This document shows positions 20,120 to 28,746 of a DNA stretch of 64,000 bases, in pieces. The translations under genes and the position numbers were made by a program. The stretch's first letter is position 1. The number at the start of each line of letters is the position of its first letter. The notes beneath the pieces were generated by a model. The model saw only the letters and a program-made list of their open reading frames with translations. It made no database searches and was not told the DNA's origin. The DNA comes from Clavibacter californiensis (GTDB lineage: Bacteria > Actinomycetota > Actinomycetes > Actinomycetales > Microbacteriaceae): assembly GCF_021952865.1 (NCBI RefSeq), contig NZ_CP040792.1:2356001-2420000 (forward strand), in the 5' to 3' direction.

Positions 20120-20749
20120 CTAGCGTGCCGCGTAGTACTCGACGACCAGCTGGACCTCGCAGGTCACGGGGACCTCGGCGCGCTTCGGCAGGCGCACGAG
20201 GCGGGCCTGCAGCTTGTCGAGCTCGACCTCGAGGTACGAGGGGAGCTTCGGCAGCACGTCGGCGTGACCGCCGGCGGCCGCGACCTGGAAGGGCTCGGTG
20301 CCCTCGGAGCGCGGCTTGACGTGGATCATCTGGCCGGCCTTCACGCGGAAGGAGGGACGGTCGACGATCTTGCCGTCGACCATGATGTGGCGGTGCACGA
20401 CGAGCTGGCGGGCCTGCGCCGTGGTGCGCGCGAGGCCGGAGCGGACGACGAGCGCGTCGAGGCGCTGCTCGAGGATCTCGACGAGGTTCTCACCGGTCAG
20501 GCCCTGGGTGCGACGCGCCTCCTGGAAGGCGATCTTGAGCTGGGCCTCGCGGATGCCGTACTGGGCGCGCAGACGCTGCTTCTCGCGGAGGCGGACGGCG
20601 TAGTCGCTGTCCTGCTTGCGCTTGGACCGGCCGTGCTCGCCCGGCGCGTAGGGGCGCTTCTCGAGGTACTTGGCCGCCTTCGGCGTGAGCGGGATGCCCA
20701 GCGCGCGGGAGAGGCGGGTCTTGCTGCGGGTGCGTGACTTGGTGGACAC
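20120..20749 (-). CDS. rpsD: 30S ribosomal protein S4
   Basis: Primary 16S rRNA-binding protein, 209 residues. It starts GTG (20747-20749) after GGAAGG and has KSRTRSKTRLSRALGIPLTPKAAKYLEKRPYAPGEHG and an S4 RNA-binding domain (ILEQRLDALVVRSGLARTTAQARQLVVHRHI). The N-terminus lacks the four Cys of the zinc-finger form, so this is the zinc-independent S4 seen in many actinobacteria. It is a solitary gene, not in the rpsM-rpsK-rpoA operon. Confidence 0.98.
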   Translation of the reverse strand: MSTKSRTRSKTRLSRALGIPLTPKAAKYLEKRPYAPGEHGRSKRKQDSDYAVRLREKQRLRAQYGIREAQLKIAFQEARRTQGLTGENLVEILEQRLDALVVRSGLARTTAQARQLVVHRHIMVDGKIVDRPSFRVKAGQMIHVKPRSEGTEPFQVAAAGGHADVLPKLPSYLEVELDKLQARLVRLPKRAEVPVTCEVQLVVEYYAAR

Positions 20750-20997
20750 GTTTTCCTTCCAGGGAGAAAGTCTCTGACTACGGATGATGCAGGGCGTCCG
20801 CGCACACGCATGGGCGCGCGACGATCGATCCCGCTGATGCGGGTCCTGCGGAAGTAGAGGGATTCGCCACGGGTCGTCCGGCTACAGGACGTGTCCCTTG
20901 GATCTGGATGTCGACGCAGCCGCACGCGACACCCCATCTAGGCGTCAGCAAGCGTAGCACGCGATCGGCGCGATCCCGGGGATGCGCCGCGCCGGGA
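20750..20997 (-). promoter_or_regulatory. Long untranslated leader and promoter region of rpsD
   Basis: These 248 bases hold no convincing gene. The best -10 is TGCTACGCT (TACGCT at 20951-20956 on minus), giving a leader of about 190 bases. The length suits an RNA element for S4 autoregulation, but I cannot fold it reliably by hand and claim no known class. Confidence 0.35.
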
Positions 20998-22425
20998 TCA
21001 GCCCCCGCGGACGATGCGGCGCAGCTTCTCGAGCCGGGCCGAGAGGTCCCGCTCGTGCCCGTGCTGCGTGGGCGCGTAGTAGGTGCGTCCGACGAGCTCG
21101 TCCGGCAGGTACTGCTGCGTCACGACGCCGATGTCCGCGTCATGGGGATAGCGGTAGCCCTTGCCGTGGCCGAGCCGCTTCGCGCCCGGGTAGTGCGCGT
21201 CGCGGAGGTGGAGGGGCACGCGGCCGAAGGCGCCCGCGCGCACGTCCGCGATGGCCTGGTCGATGCCGAGGTAGGAGGCGTTCGACTTGGGCGCGGTCGC
21301 GAGGTGCACGACCGCCTGCGCCAGCGGGATCCGCCCCTCCGGCATGCCGATGAGCTGCACCGCGTCGGCGGCCGCGACCGCGACCACGAGCGCCTGCGGG
21401 TCGGCGAGCCCGATGTCCTCCGAGGCCGAGACGATGATCCGCCGGGCGATGAAGCGCGGGTCCTCCCCCGCCTCGATCATCCGCGCGAGGTAGTGCAGCG
21501 CGGCGTCGACGTCGGACCCGCGGATCGACTTGATGAAGGCGCTGATGACGTCGTAGTGCTCGTCGCCGTTGCGGTCGTAGCGCAGCAGGGCCCGGTCGAC
21601 CGCCAGCGCGACCTGCTCGGTGGAGATGGGGATGGGCGCGGGATCCTCGGCGGGCTCGGGATCCACGCCGTCCTGGTCCTCGTCGTCCTCGTCGTCCTCC
21701 TCGTCCTCCTGCCCGTCGGCCGCGGCGCGCGCCTTGCCCGACGCGTCCGCCTGCGCCGACACCGCCGCCGCCTCGAGCGCCGTCAGCGCGCGCCGGGCGT
21801 CGCCGGAGGCGAGCCGGATGATCATGGCCCGCGCGTCGTCGTCGAGCGCGAACCGGCCGCCGAGGCCCCGGTCGTCGGCCACGGCGCGGTCCACGAGCAC
21901 GCCGAGGTCGTCGTCGTCGAGCTGCTCCAGCGTCAGCAGGAGGCTCCGGGAGAGGAGCGGCGAGATGACGGAGAACGACGGGTTCTCGGTGGTGGCCGCG
22001 ATGAGGATCACCCACCCGTTCTCCACGCCCGGCAGCAGCGCGTCCTGCTGGGCCTTGGTGAAGCGGTGGATCTCGTCGAGGAAGAGCACGGTCGAGACGC
22101 CGAAGAGGTCGCGGTCGCTGAGCGCCTTCTCCATCACCTGCCGCACATCGCGGACGCCGGCGGTCACGGCCGACAGCTCGACGAAGCGGCGGCTGGATCC
22201 GTGCGCGATGGCCTGCGCGAGCGTCGTCTTGCCCGTGCCGGGCGGGCCCCACAGGATGATCGAGACCGAGCCCTGCTCCCCCGCCACGTCCGACGCGAGG
22301 CTCACGAGGGGCGATCCGGGGGTCAGGAGATGACGCTGGCCGGTGACCTCGTCGAGGCTGCGGGGACGCATCCGGACGGCCAGGGGCGTCGCCCCCGAAC
22401 GGAGGCCCGGTCGCGTGTCGGTCAT
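20998..22425 (-). CDS. rarA: Replication-associated recombination protein A (RarA/MgsA AAA+ ATPase)
   Basis: AAA+ ATPase related to clamp loaders that acts at stalled replication forks. It has 475 residues: [17 protein letters not shown], Walker [10 protein letters not shown] near 60, Walker B FLDEIHRF near 118, and the C-terminal tetramerisation domain with [12 protein letters not shown]. Between the AAA+ lid and the C-terminal domain lies an acidic insertion ([10 protein letters not shown] core, bases about 21665-21716). The ATG is 7 bases after TACCAT, suggesting a leaderless mRNA. Confidence 0.95.
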   Translation of the reverse strand: MTDTRPGLRSGATPLAVRMRPRSLDEVTGQRHLLTPGSPLVSLASDVAGEQGSVSIILWGPPGTGKTTLAQAIAHGSSRRFVELSAVTAGVRDVRQVMEKALSDRDLFGVSTVLFLDEIHRFTKAQQDALLPGVENGWVILIAATTENPSFSVISPLLSRSLLLTLEQLDDDDLGVLVDRAVADDRGLGGRFALDDDARAMIIRLASGDARRALTALEAAAVSAQADASGKARAAADGQEDEEDDEDDEDQDGVDPEPAEDPAPIPISTEQVALAVDRALLRYDRNGDEHYDVISAFIKSIRGSDVDAALHYLARMIEAGEDPRFIARRIIVSASEDIGLADPQALVVAVAAADAVQLIGMPEGRIPLAQAVVHLATAPKSNASYLGIDQAIADVRAGAFGRVPLHLRDAHYPGAKRLGHGKGYRYPHDADIGVVTQQYLPDELVGRTYYAPTQHGHERDLSARLEKLRRIVRGG

Positions 22426-22432
22426 GATCTCG

Positions 22433-22456
22433 ATGGTAGGCGCGACCGGCTATGGT
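22433..22456. promoter_or_regulatory. Divergent -10 hexamers between rarA and the small membrane-protein gene
   Basis: On minus, TACCAT (22433-22438) ends 7 bases before the rarA ATG. On plus, TATGGT (22451-22456) would give a leader of about 36 bases for the 22499 gene. Neither has a clear -35 element. Confidence 0.4.
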
Positions 22457-22498
22457 TCCCGTACCGCCGCCTCGGGCGGGACCGACCGTGAGGACGCC

Positions 22499-22786
22499 GT
22501 GGCCCCGAAGAACGACCGCGCAGCCCGTGAGGCGCAGGCCCGACTCCGCCGCTACGCGGCCCGCCAGGAGCTCCACGCGCGCGCCGTCCGACGCCGCCGT
22601 CGCGACGACCTGGGCGCGGTCGTCGCCGTGGTCCTCGTCGCCGCGCTCGCGATCGGCGCGCAGCTCGCCTACGAGTCCGGGCCGGGTGCCCCCGCGCCTG
22701 CACCCGCTCCCTCGTCATCGCCGTCGTCCCCCGCGACCGCGCCCGCCCCCGCCCCTGCGACGCCGGACGCCACGCCGACGCCCTGA
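22499..22786 (+). CDS. Small membrane protein, resembles an isolated N-terminus of a membrane-anchored cyclophilin
   Basis: A 95-residue protein starting GTG (22499) after GAGG. It has a charged cytoplasmic part (APKNDRAAREAQARLRRYAARQ, then RRRRR), one transmembrane helix (LGAVVAVVLVAALAIGAQLAY), and a Pro/Ala/Ser/Thr outer tail ending PDATPTP. Actinobacterial membrane-anchored peptidyl-prolyl isomerases begin in this way at this locus (from memory), but no isomerase domain follows. It may be a shortened form or an unrelated linker protein. Confidence 0.6.
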   Translation: MAPKNDRAAREAQARLRRYAARQELHARAVRRRRRDDLGAVVAVVLVAALAIGAQLAYESGPGAPAPAPAPSSSPSSPATAPAPAPATPDATPTP

Positions 22787-22984
22787 GCCCGGACCGCAGC
22801 GCCGACGCGAGGCCTTGTCCCACGTGCGCACGGCCGGTACGGCTCGAGGAGCCGGCCGGTCCTCACGGGCCCCTGCGAGCCGCGTCCGATCCGCGGCCAC
22901 ACGAGCGACCGCGACGTGCGCTGGGGCATGATCGAGAGGTCAGCCCGCCGCCACCCGCGGCGAACCCGCTCGATGCCCGTGCTC

Positions 22985-22990
22985 TAGGCT
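22985..22990 (+). promoter_or_regulatory. -10 hexamer for the DUF349 gene
   Basis: TAGGCT, 54 bases before the GTG at 23044, the same hexamer as before aroQ, trpD and efp. The rest of the 22787-23043 gap shows no gene and only weak GC hairpins. Confidence 0.4.
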
Positions 22991-23043
22991 GACGTGCACG
23001 TCTCCGCACCGGTCCGTCCGGTCCTACGAACAAGGTGGAATCC

Positions 23044-24276
23044 GTGGCTGACAACGATCAGACCCCCTGGGGCCGCGTCGACGAGACGGGCACCGTCTTC
23101 CTGCGCGAGGGCGACGGCGAACGCGCCGTCGGCCAGTACCCCGACGGGACCCCCGAGGAGGCGCTGGCCTACTTCCAGCGCAAGTTCACGGACCTCGCCG
23201 GGCAGGTCACGCTGCTGGAGCAGCGCGCCAAGCGCGGCGCTCCCGCCGCCGACGTCTCCAAGGCGGTCGCGCACCTCATCGAGGCCGTGGAGGGCGCGAA
23301 CGCCGTCGGCGACCTCGCGGCGCTCCGCACGCGTCTCGACGTCCTCGCCGCCACCGTCGGCGAGCTCACCGAGAAGCAGGGCGAGGAGCAGCGACAGGTG
23401 GTGCAGGGCGCCATCGCCGAGCGCACAGCCATCGTCGAGGAGACCGAGCGCCTCGCGAGCCAGGACTTCTCGAAGGTCCAGTGGAAGCAGCTGACGGCCG
23501 AGGTCGACGCGCTCTTCGGCCGGTGGCAGCAGCATCAGCAGACGGGGCCTCGCCTCCCCAAGAACGAGGCCAACGAGCTCTGGAAGCGCTTCCGCACGGC
23601 GCGCTCGACCATCGACACCGAGCGCAAGGCGTTCTTCGCCGAGCTCGACAACGCGCACAAGGACGCCCGCTCGAAGAAGCAGGCGATCGTCGAGCAGGCA
23701 CGCGCCCTCGAGCCGCAGGGCGTCGCCGGCATCCCCGCCTACCGCCGTCTCCTCGACGAGTGGAAGCTCGCCGGACGCGCGGGCAAGCGCTACGACGACG
23801 CCCTGTGGGCGCAGTTCAAGGCGGCGGGCGACGTGCTCTACGGCGCCAAGGCCGAGGTCGACGCGGCGGACGACGAGGAGCAGCAGGCCAACCTCCAGGC
23901 CAAGCTCGCGCTCCTCGACGAGGCCGAGCCCATCCTCCAGATCACGGAGCGCACGGCGGCTCGTGACAAGCTCACCGCCGTCCAGCTCCGCTGGGACGCG
24001 ATCGGTCGCGTGCCGCGGGACAGCGTCAAGACCGTCGAGGACCGCCTGCGCAAGGTCGAGACGCACGTGCGCACCCTGGACGAGGAGTTCTGGCGAAAGA
24101 ACAACCCGGAGACGAAGGCGCGCTCGGAGGGGCTCGCATCGCAGCTCGGCGCCGCCATCGACAAGCTGCAGCGCGAGCTCGACGCGGCCAAGGCCGACGG
24201 GGACGCGCGACGCATCAAGGACGCCGAGGAGGCCCTGGCCGCCCGCCGCGTGTGGCTGGACGCCCTCGGCTCCTAG
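23044..24276 (+). CDS. DUF349 domain protein
   Basis: A cytoplasmic, largely coiled-coil protein of 410 residues with repeated DUF349 units. The Trp-centred motifs recur: KVQWKQLTAEVDALFGRWQQH, ELWKRFRTARSTIDTER, LLDEWKLAGRAGKRYDDALWAQFKAAGD and QLRWDAIGRVPRD. I chose GTG 23044 because AAGGTGG sits 5-6 bases ahead of it. The molecular role is not established for actinobacteria. A strong terminator follows, so it is monocistronic. Confidence 0.9.
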   Translation: MADNDQTPWGRVDETGTVFLREGDGERAVGQYPDGTPEEALAYFQRKFTDLAGQVTLLEQRAKRGAPAADVSKAVAHLIEAVEGANAVGDLAALRTRLDVLAATVGELTEKQGEEQRQVVQGAIAERTAIVEETERLASQDFSKVQWKQLTAEVDALFGRWQQHQQTGPRLPKNEANELWKRFRTARSTIDTERKAFFAELDNAHKDARSKKQAIVEQARALEPQGVAGIPAYRRLLDEWKLAGRAGKRYDDALWAQFKAAGDVLYGAKAEVDAADDEEQQANLQAKLALLDEAEPILQITERTAARDKLTAVQLRWDAIGRVPRDSVKTVEDRLRKVETHVRTLDEEFWRKNNPETKARSEGLASQLGAAIDKLQRELDAAKADGDARRIKDAEEALAARRVWLDALGS

Positions 24277-24293
24277 CCCGCCCCCTCCAGCGC

Positions 24294-24335
24294 GGCGACG
24301 GCCCGGGATCCTCCACAGGATCCCGGGCCGTCGCC
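24294..24335 (+). terminator. Perfect 19-bp hairpin terminator after the DUF349 gene
   Basis: Left arm 24294-24312 and right arm 24317-24335 are exact complements over 19 bp around a CCAC loop. No U run follows. Each arm contains one GGATCC. Confidence 0.85.
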
Positions 24336-24367
24336 CGTGGCCCCATCCCCGATGGCATGGTGCGCCC

Positions 24368-24976
24368 ATGTCACCCCGACTCGCCCCCGTCCTGTCCGTC
24401 CTCGACCTCCCGCTCGCCGAGCTCTGCTCCGCCCGCCTCGACGGCGAGGTGTACGAGGTCGACGCCTGCTACTCCCCCGTCGACGAGCTGGCCTCGCCCT
24501 GGCTCCGCGCCGCGGCGCTCGCTGCGCAGGTCCCCTCGCGCCTCATCGCCGAGCGGTCGACGGCGGCCTGGGTGCACGGAACCGTCCGCACCCCGCCGCG
24601 CACGCACGAGTACTGCGTCGACAGCGTCGCGCGCTGCCATCCTCCGGCGCTGCGCAACGTGCGCATCCGCGAGGTCGTGCTCGACGGGCGCGACACGGTC
24701 GTGCTGGCCGGCCTCCGCGTCACCACGCCTCTGCGGACGCTGTGCGACATCGCGCGCACGGTCGCCGACTTCTCGCCGGCCCACGAGGCCGCGTGCCTCG
24801 GGCTGCTGGCGCTGCCCGGTGTGACGGACGCGGCGGCGAGGGAGCACCTGGCCGCGTCGGGTGCACTCCCCGACAAGCGACGTGCGCTCGTCCGTCTCGA
24901 TGCGCTGGCACGGCGCGCGGCGTCGTCGGACCACGCGGAGCGCGGGCCGGGGGCGGGTCCCGTCAGCCCCCGTTGA
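24368..24976 (+). CDS. AbiEi antitoxin-like protein, orphan
   Basis: A 202-residue protein starting ATG 24368. The pattern RLIAERSTAAWVHGT, CVDSVARCHPP, RIREVVLDGRDTVVLAGLRVTTPLRTLCDIAR resembles the C-terminal part of AbiEi-type antitoxins/regulators, which are numerous in Microbacteriaceae. No AbiEii toxin gene is adjacent and no N-terminal helix-turn-helix is evident. The 3' end overlaps the convergent rel gene by 14 bases. The family assignment is from pattern memory; the function is unknown. Confidence 0.6.
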   Translation: MSPRLAPVLSVLDLPLAELCSARLDGEVYEVDACYSPVDELASPWLRAAALAAQVPSRLIAERSTAAWVHGTVRTPPRTHEYCVDSVARCHPPALRNVRIREVVLDGRDTVVLAGLRVTTPLRTLCDIARTVADFSPAHEAACLGLLALPGVTDAAAREHLAASGALPDKRRALVRLDALARRAASSDHAERGPGAGPVSPR

Positions 24977-27212
24977 CCCGGTACACGTCGTACACGGCGT
25001 CGATGCGGCGCACCGCGTTGAGCACGCGGTCCAGATGCGTGACGTCGCCCATCTCGAACACGAAGCGGCTGATCGCGAGCCGGTTGGACGACGTCGAGAC
25101 GGACGCCGACAGGATGTTGACGTGGTGCTCCGACAGCACGCGCGTCACGTCGCTGAGGAGGCCGGAACGGTCGAGCGCCTCGACCTGGATGTGCACCAGG
25201 AACAGGCTCTTGGACGACGGCGCCCACTCCACCTCGATCATGCGATCGGGCTCCGCGCGCAGGGAGTCCACGTTGTGGCAGTTGGCCTGGTGGACGGAGA
25301 CACCCGCGCCGCGCGTCACGAACCCGATGATCTCGTCCCCGGGCACGGGCGTGCAGCACTTCGCGAGCTTCACCAGGATGTCCGGCGCCCCACGCACGAG
25401 GACCCCGGAGTCGCTGTTGCGCGAGACCCGCGAACGCTGCGTGACCGCGAAGACCTCCTCGGCCTCGCCGCCGCTGTCGCCCTGGATCGACGACAGCACC
25501 TTCTCGATCACCGACTGGGTCGAGACGTGACCCTCGCCGACGGCGGCGTAGAGCGCCGCGACGTCGTCGTACTTCATGCTCTGCGCCACGTCCGAGAACG
25601 CGTCCTGGTTCATGAGCTTCTGCAGCGGGAGGTTCTGCTTGCGCATGGCGCGGGCGATGGCGTCCTTGCCCTGCTCGATCGCCTCCTCGCGGCGCTCCTT
25701 GGTGAACCACTGCTTGATCTTGTTGCGCGCGCGAGCGCTCTTCACGAACGCGAGCCAGTCCTTGCTCGGTCCGCTGTCGGGGTTCTTCGACGTGAACACC
25801 TCCACCACGTCGCCCGTGGTGAGCGGGTTCTCGAGCGGCACGAGCCGCCCGTTCACCTTGGCGCCCATCGTGCGGTGGCCGACGTCCGTGTGCACGGCGT
25901 AGGCGAAGTCCACGGGCGTCCCGCCGGCGGGCAGGCCGATCACCTTGCCGTGCGGGGTGAAGACGTAGACCTCCTTCGCGCCGATCTCGAAGCGCAGCGA
26001 GTCGAGGAACTCCCCCGGATCCGCGGTCTCCGACTGCCAGTCGGAGATGTGCGCGAGCCAGGCGAGGTCGGTGTCCCCCTGCGGCGACACCTCGGGGGTG
26101 CGCCCGCCGTTCATGCGCTCCTTGTACTTCCAGTGCGCCGCGACGCCGAACTCGGCGCGCTGGTGCATCTCGTGCGTGCGGATCTGGATCTCGACCGGGC
26201 GGCCCTTGGGCCCGATCACCGTCGTGTGCAGCGACTGGTACAGGTTGAACTTGGGTGTGGCGATGTAGTCCTTGAAGCGCCCGGGCACGGGGGTCCAACG
26301 GGCGTGGATCGCGCCGAGCACGGCGTAGCAGTCGCGCAGCGAGTCGACCAGCACGCGGATCCCGACGAGGTCGTAGATCTCGTCGAACTCGCGGCCGCGC
26401 ACGACCATCTTCTGGTAGATCGAGTAGTACTGCTTGGGCCGGCCGGCCACCTTGCCGCGGATCTTGGCGGCGCGGAGGTCGTCGTTGACGCTGTCGATCA
26501 CCTGCTGGACGAACTCCTCGCGCTGCGGCGTGCGCTGCTTGACGAGGTTCTCGATCTCGACGTAGATCTTCGGGTAGAGCACCGCGAACGAGAGGTCCTC
26601 GAGCTCCCACTTGATGGTCGATATGCCGAGGCGGTGCGCGAGCGGCGCGTAGATCTCGAGGGTCTCCTTGGCCTTCCTCTCGGCGGACGCGGATTCGACG
26701 AACCCCCACGTGCGCGCGTTGTGGAGGCGGTCGGCCAGCTTGACCACGAGGACCCGGATGTCCTTGGACATGGCGACGACCATCTTGCGCACCGTCTCGG
26801 CCTGCGCGCTGTCGCCGTACTTCAGCTTGTCGAGCTTGGTCACGCCGTCGACCAGCATCGCGATCTCGTCGCCGAAGTCGTGGCGGAGCATGTCGAGCGT
26901 GTAGTCGGTGTCCTCGACCGTGTCGTGCAGGAGGGCAGCCGCGAGGGTCTTGGGGCCGATGCCGAGGTCCGCGAGGATCTGCGCGACCGCGACCGGGTGG
27001 GTGATGTACGGCTCGCCGCTCTTGCGCTTCTGGCCCTCGTGCGCCCGCTCGGCGACGGCGTAGGCCCGCTCGATCAGGCTCATGTCGGCCTTGGGGTGGT
27101 GCAGGCGCGCGGTGCGGATGAGCTGCTCGACGGCACCGGCCGGCTGCGCCCGCGAGAAGAGGCGGGGCACCAGGCGCCGGAGGGAAGCCGTGCTCGAGGT
27201 CGTCTCCGTCAT
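24963..27212 (-). CDS. rel: Bifunctional (p)ppGpp synthetase/hydrolase RelA/SpoT (Rsh)
   Basis: Stringent-response enzyme of 749 residues. Domain order: HD hydrolase (HPVAVAQILADLG, HDTVEDTDYT near 95), synthetase (YYSIYQKMVVRGREFDEIYDLVGIRV, with QSLHTTVIGPKGRPVEIQIRT), TGS (VYVFTPHGKVIGLPAGGTPVDFAYAVH), and a C-terminal ACT domain. The intact HD motif indicates hydrolase competence. The ATG follows GGGAGG. Last gene of the thrS-to-rel run but with its own -10. Confidence 0.97.
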   Translation of the reverse strand: MTETTSSTASLRRLVPRLFSRAQPAGAVEQLIRTARLHHPKADMSLIERAYAVAERAHEGQKRKSGEPYITHPVAVAQILADLGIGPKTLAAALLHDTVEDTDYTLDMLRHDFGDEIAMLVDGVTKLDKLKYGDSAQAETVRKMVVAMSKDIRVLVVKLADRLHNARTWGFVESASAERKAKETLEIYAPLAHRLGISTIKWELEDLSFAVLYPKIYVEIENLVKQRTPQREEFVQQVIDSVNDDLRAAKIRGKVAGRPKQYYSIYQKMVVRGREFDEIYDLVGIRVLVDSLRDCYAVLGAIHARWTPVPGRFKDYIATPKFNLYQSLHTTVIGPKGRPVEIQIRTHEMHQRAEFGVAAHWKYKERMNGGRTPEVSPQGDTDLAWLAHISDWQSETADPGEFLDSLRFEIGAKEVYVFTPHGKVIGLPAGGTPVDFAYAVHTDVGHRTMGAKVNGRLVPLENPLTTGDVVEVFTSKNPDSGPSKDWLAFVKSARARNKIKQWFTKERREEAIEQGKDAIARAMRKQNLPLQKLMNQDAFSDVAQSMKYDDVAALYAAVGEGHVSTQSVIEKVLSSIQGDSGGEAEEVFAVTQRSRVSRNSDSGVLVRGAPDILVKLAKCCTPVPGDEIIGFVTRGAGVSVHQANCHNVDSLRAEPDRMIEVEWAPSSKSLFLVHIQVEALDRSGLLSDVTRVLSEHHVNILSASVSTSSNRLAISRFVFEMGDVTHLDRVLNAVRRIDAVYDVYRVNGG

Positions 27213-27245
27213 CGTTCAGCCTCCCAGGCGTGTGCTGGTGACCAA

Positions 27246-27251
27246 ATTATC
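27246..27251 (-). promoter_or_regulatory. -10 hexamer upstream of rel
   Basis: GATAAT on minus, about 34 bases before the rel ATG, in an unusually AT-rich patch for this window. The flanking GGTG/CACC forms a small inverted repeat. The rest of the 167-base gap from rhodanese to rel shows nothing else. Confidence 0.45.
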
Positions 27252-27379
27252 ACCGCGCCCGAGAGCTCCCGACCACGGACGGGCGTCCGGCGACGCGCAG
27301 AGGGCGGCCAAGAGCACGTCACCCAAGTAGGCGTGGGGCCGTCTCCGTCAAGCGACGCCGCCCGACTTGCCGTCCCCGA

Positions 27380-27739
27380 TCAGGCGATGCGGCCGGGCTG
27401 CCCGTCGTCGGTGACGACGTCGCCGCCCATCTCGGACCATGCGTGCATGCCGCCCGTGATGTTGGAGGCCGCGAACCCGCCGCGCAGCAGGGCCTGGGTC
27501 GCGATGGCCGACCGGTGTCCGGAGCGGCAGACGACCGCGATGTGCTGGTCGGTCGGGATCTCGCCCGCGCGCGCCTCGAGCTCGCCCATCGGGATGTGGT
27601 GGGCGACGGCGGAGTGGCCGGCCTCCCACTCGTCGGGCTCGCGCACGTCGAGGAGCCAGGACTCACCCGTGGTGGTGCGGGCCTTGGCGGTGGCGGCGTC
27701 GAGGTCCTCGGGGACGCCCGCGCCCTGCGAGCTCGTCAC
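27380..27739 (-). CDS. Single-domain rhodanese-like protein
   Basis: A cytoplasmic rhodanese fold of 119 residues: WLLDVREPDEWEAGHSAVAHHIPMGEL and the active loop VVCRSGHRSA with the persulfide-forming Cys. The loop length is of thiosulfate sulfurtransferase type; the partner is unknown. The GTG start overlaps the secF stop (GTGA), so it is translated as the tail of the yajC-secD-secF unit. Confidence 0.9.
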   Translation of the reverse strand: MTSSQGAGVPEDLDAATAKARTTTGESWLLDVREPDEWEAGHSAVAHHIPMGELEARAGEIPTDQHIAVVCRSGHRSAIATQALLRGGFAASNITGGMHAWSEMGGDVVTDDGQPGRIA

Positions 27740-28746
27740 GACTCCACCGTCACGGCGGCGCGCTCGGCCTGGGCGCGGCTCGCGGCCGACTTCGCGAGAG
27801 CGTCGCCGCGCTTCACCTTCGGCTCGCCCTCACGGAGGTGCGCGTAGAGGGGAGCCGCGATGAAGATCGTCGAGTAGGTGCCGACGATGATGCCGATGAA
27901 CAGCGACAGCGCGATGTCGCGCAGGGTGCCGGCGCCGAGCACGACGGCGCCGATGAAGAGGATCGACCCGACGGGCAGGATGGCGACGATCGACGTGTTG
28001 ATCGACCGCACCAGGGTCTGGTTGACCGCGAGGTTCACCGACTGCGCGAACGTGCGCCGCGACTCCTGCCCGTCCTCCGCGGTGTTCTCCCGGATCTTGT
28101 CGAACACCACGACGGTGTCGTAGAGGGAGTAGCCGAGGATCGTGAGGAAGCCGATGACCGCGGCCGGGGTGACCTCGAAGCCCGTGATGCCGTAGATCCC
28201 GGCGGTGAGGACGAGGTCGTGCAGCAGCGCGATGATCGCCGCGACGGACATCTTCCAGGTGCGGAAGTAGACCGACATGACGACCGCGGCCAGCGCCAGG
28301 AACACCACGAGGCCCCAGAGCGCCTGCCGGGTGATGTCCTGTCCCCAGGACGGCCCGATGAAGGACTCGGTCACGTTGGACGTCTCGACGCCGTACGCCG
28401 TCGCGAGCGCCTGCCGCACGGCGGAGCTGTCCGCGGGCTGGAGCTGGTCGGTCTGGACGCGGACGCCGTCGGACCCGACCGACGACACGCGCGCCGGCAC
28501 AGGGGTCACGGTGGCGACGGCGTCGCTCGCGATGTCCTGCGACTGCGACTGCACCCCGCTCACCGTGTACTCGGATCCGCCCGTGAACTCGATGCCGAAC
28601 GTGAAGCCGCCGCGCACGAGCGGCCCCAGGACGGAGATGAGGATGCAGATCGCCGCGATGGAGTACCAGAGACGGCGGCGGCCGACGATGTCGAACGAGC
28701 GCTTGCCCGTGTAGAGGTCGTTGCCGAACTCGGAGAAGCCAGCCAT
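27736..28746 (-). CDS. secF: Protein translocase subunit SecF
   Basis: Partner of SecD in the Sec holotranslocon, inner membrane. It has 336 residues: N-terminal GNDLYTGKRSFDIVGRRRLWYSIAA (start of TM1), FGIEFTGGSEY in the first external domain, then five C-terminal helices with ILGYSLYDTVVVFDKIREN and SINTSIVAILPVGSIL. The ATG shares one base with the secD stop (TGATG). The C-terminal tail is Ala/Arg-rich. Confidence 0.96.
   Translation of the reverse strand: MAGFSEFGNDLYTGKRSFDIVGRRRLWYSIAAICILISVLGPLVRGGFTFGIEFTGGSEYTVSGVQSQSQDIASDAVATVTPVPARVSSVGSDGVRVQTDQLQPADSSAVRQALATAYGVETSNVTESFIGPSWGQDITRQALWGLVVFLALAAVVMSVYFRTWKMSVAAIIALLHDLVLTAGIYGITGFEVTPAAVIGFLTILGYSLYDTVVVFDKIRENTAEDGQESRRTFAQSVNLAVNQTLVRSINTSIVAILPVGSILFIGAVVLGAGTLRDIALSLFIGIIVGTYSTIFIAAPLYAHLREGEPKVKRGDALAKSAASRAQAERAAVTVES

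Noticed and set aside
22787-23043. Gene in the gap before the DUF349 gene
   Set aside because: Only short frames with no ribosome site or recognisable sequence; treated as intergenic.
24861-27863. 1000-codon open frame on plus opposite rel and the rhodanese gene
   Set aside because: Antisense shadow of high-GC codon usage; composition is His/Val/Arg/Asp-rich with no domain, and the opposite strand encodes an unmistakable Rsh enzyme.
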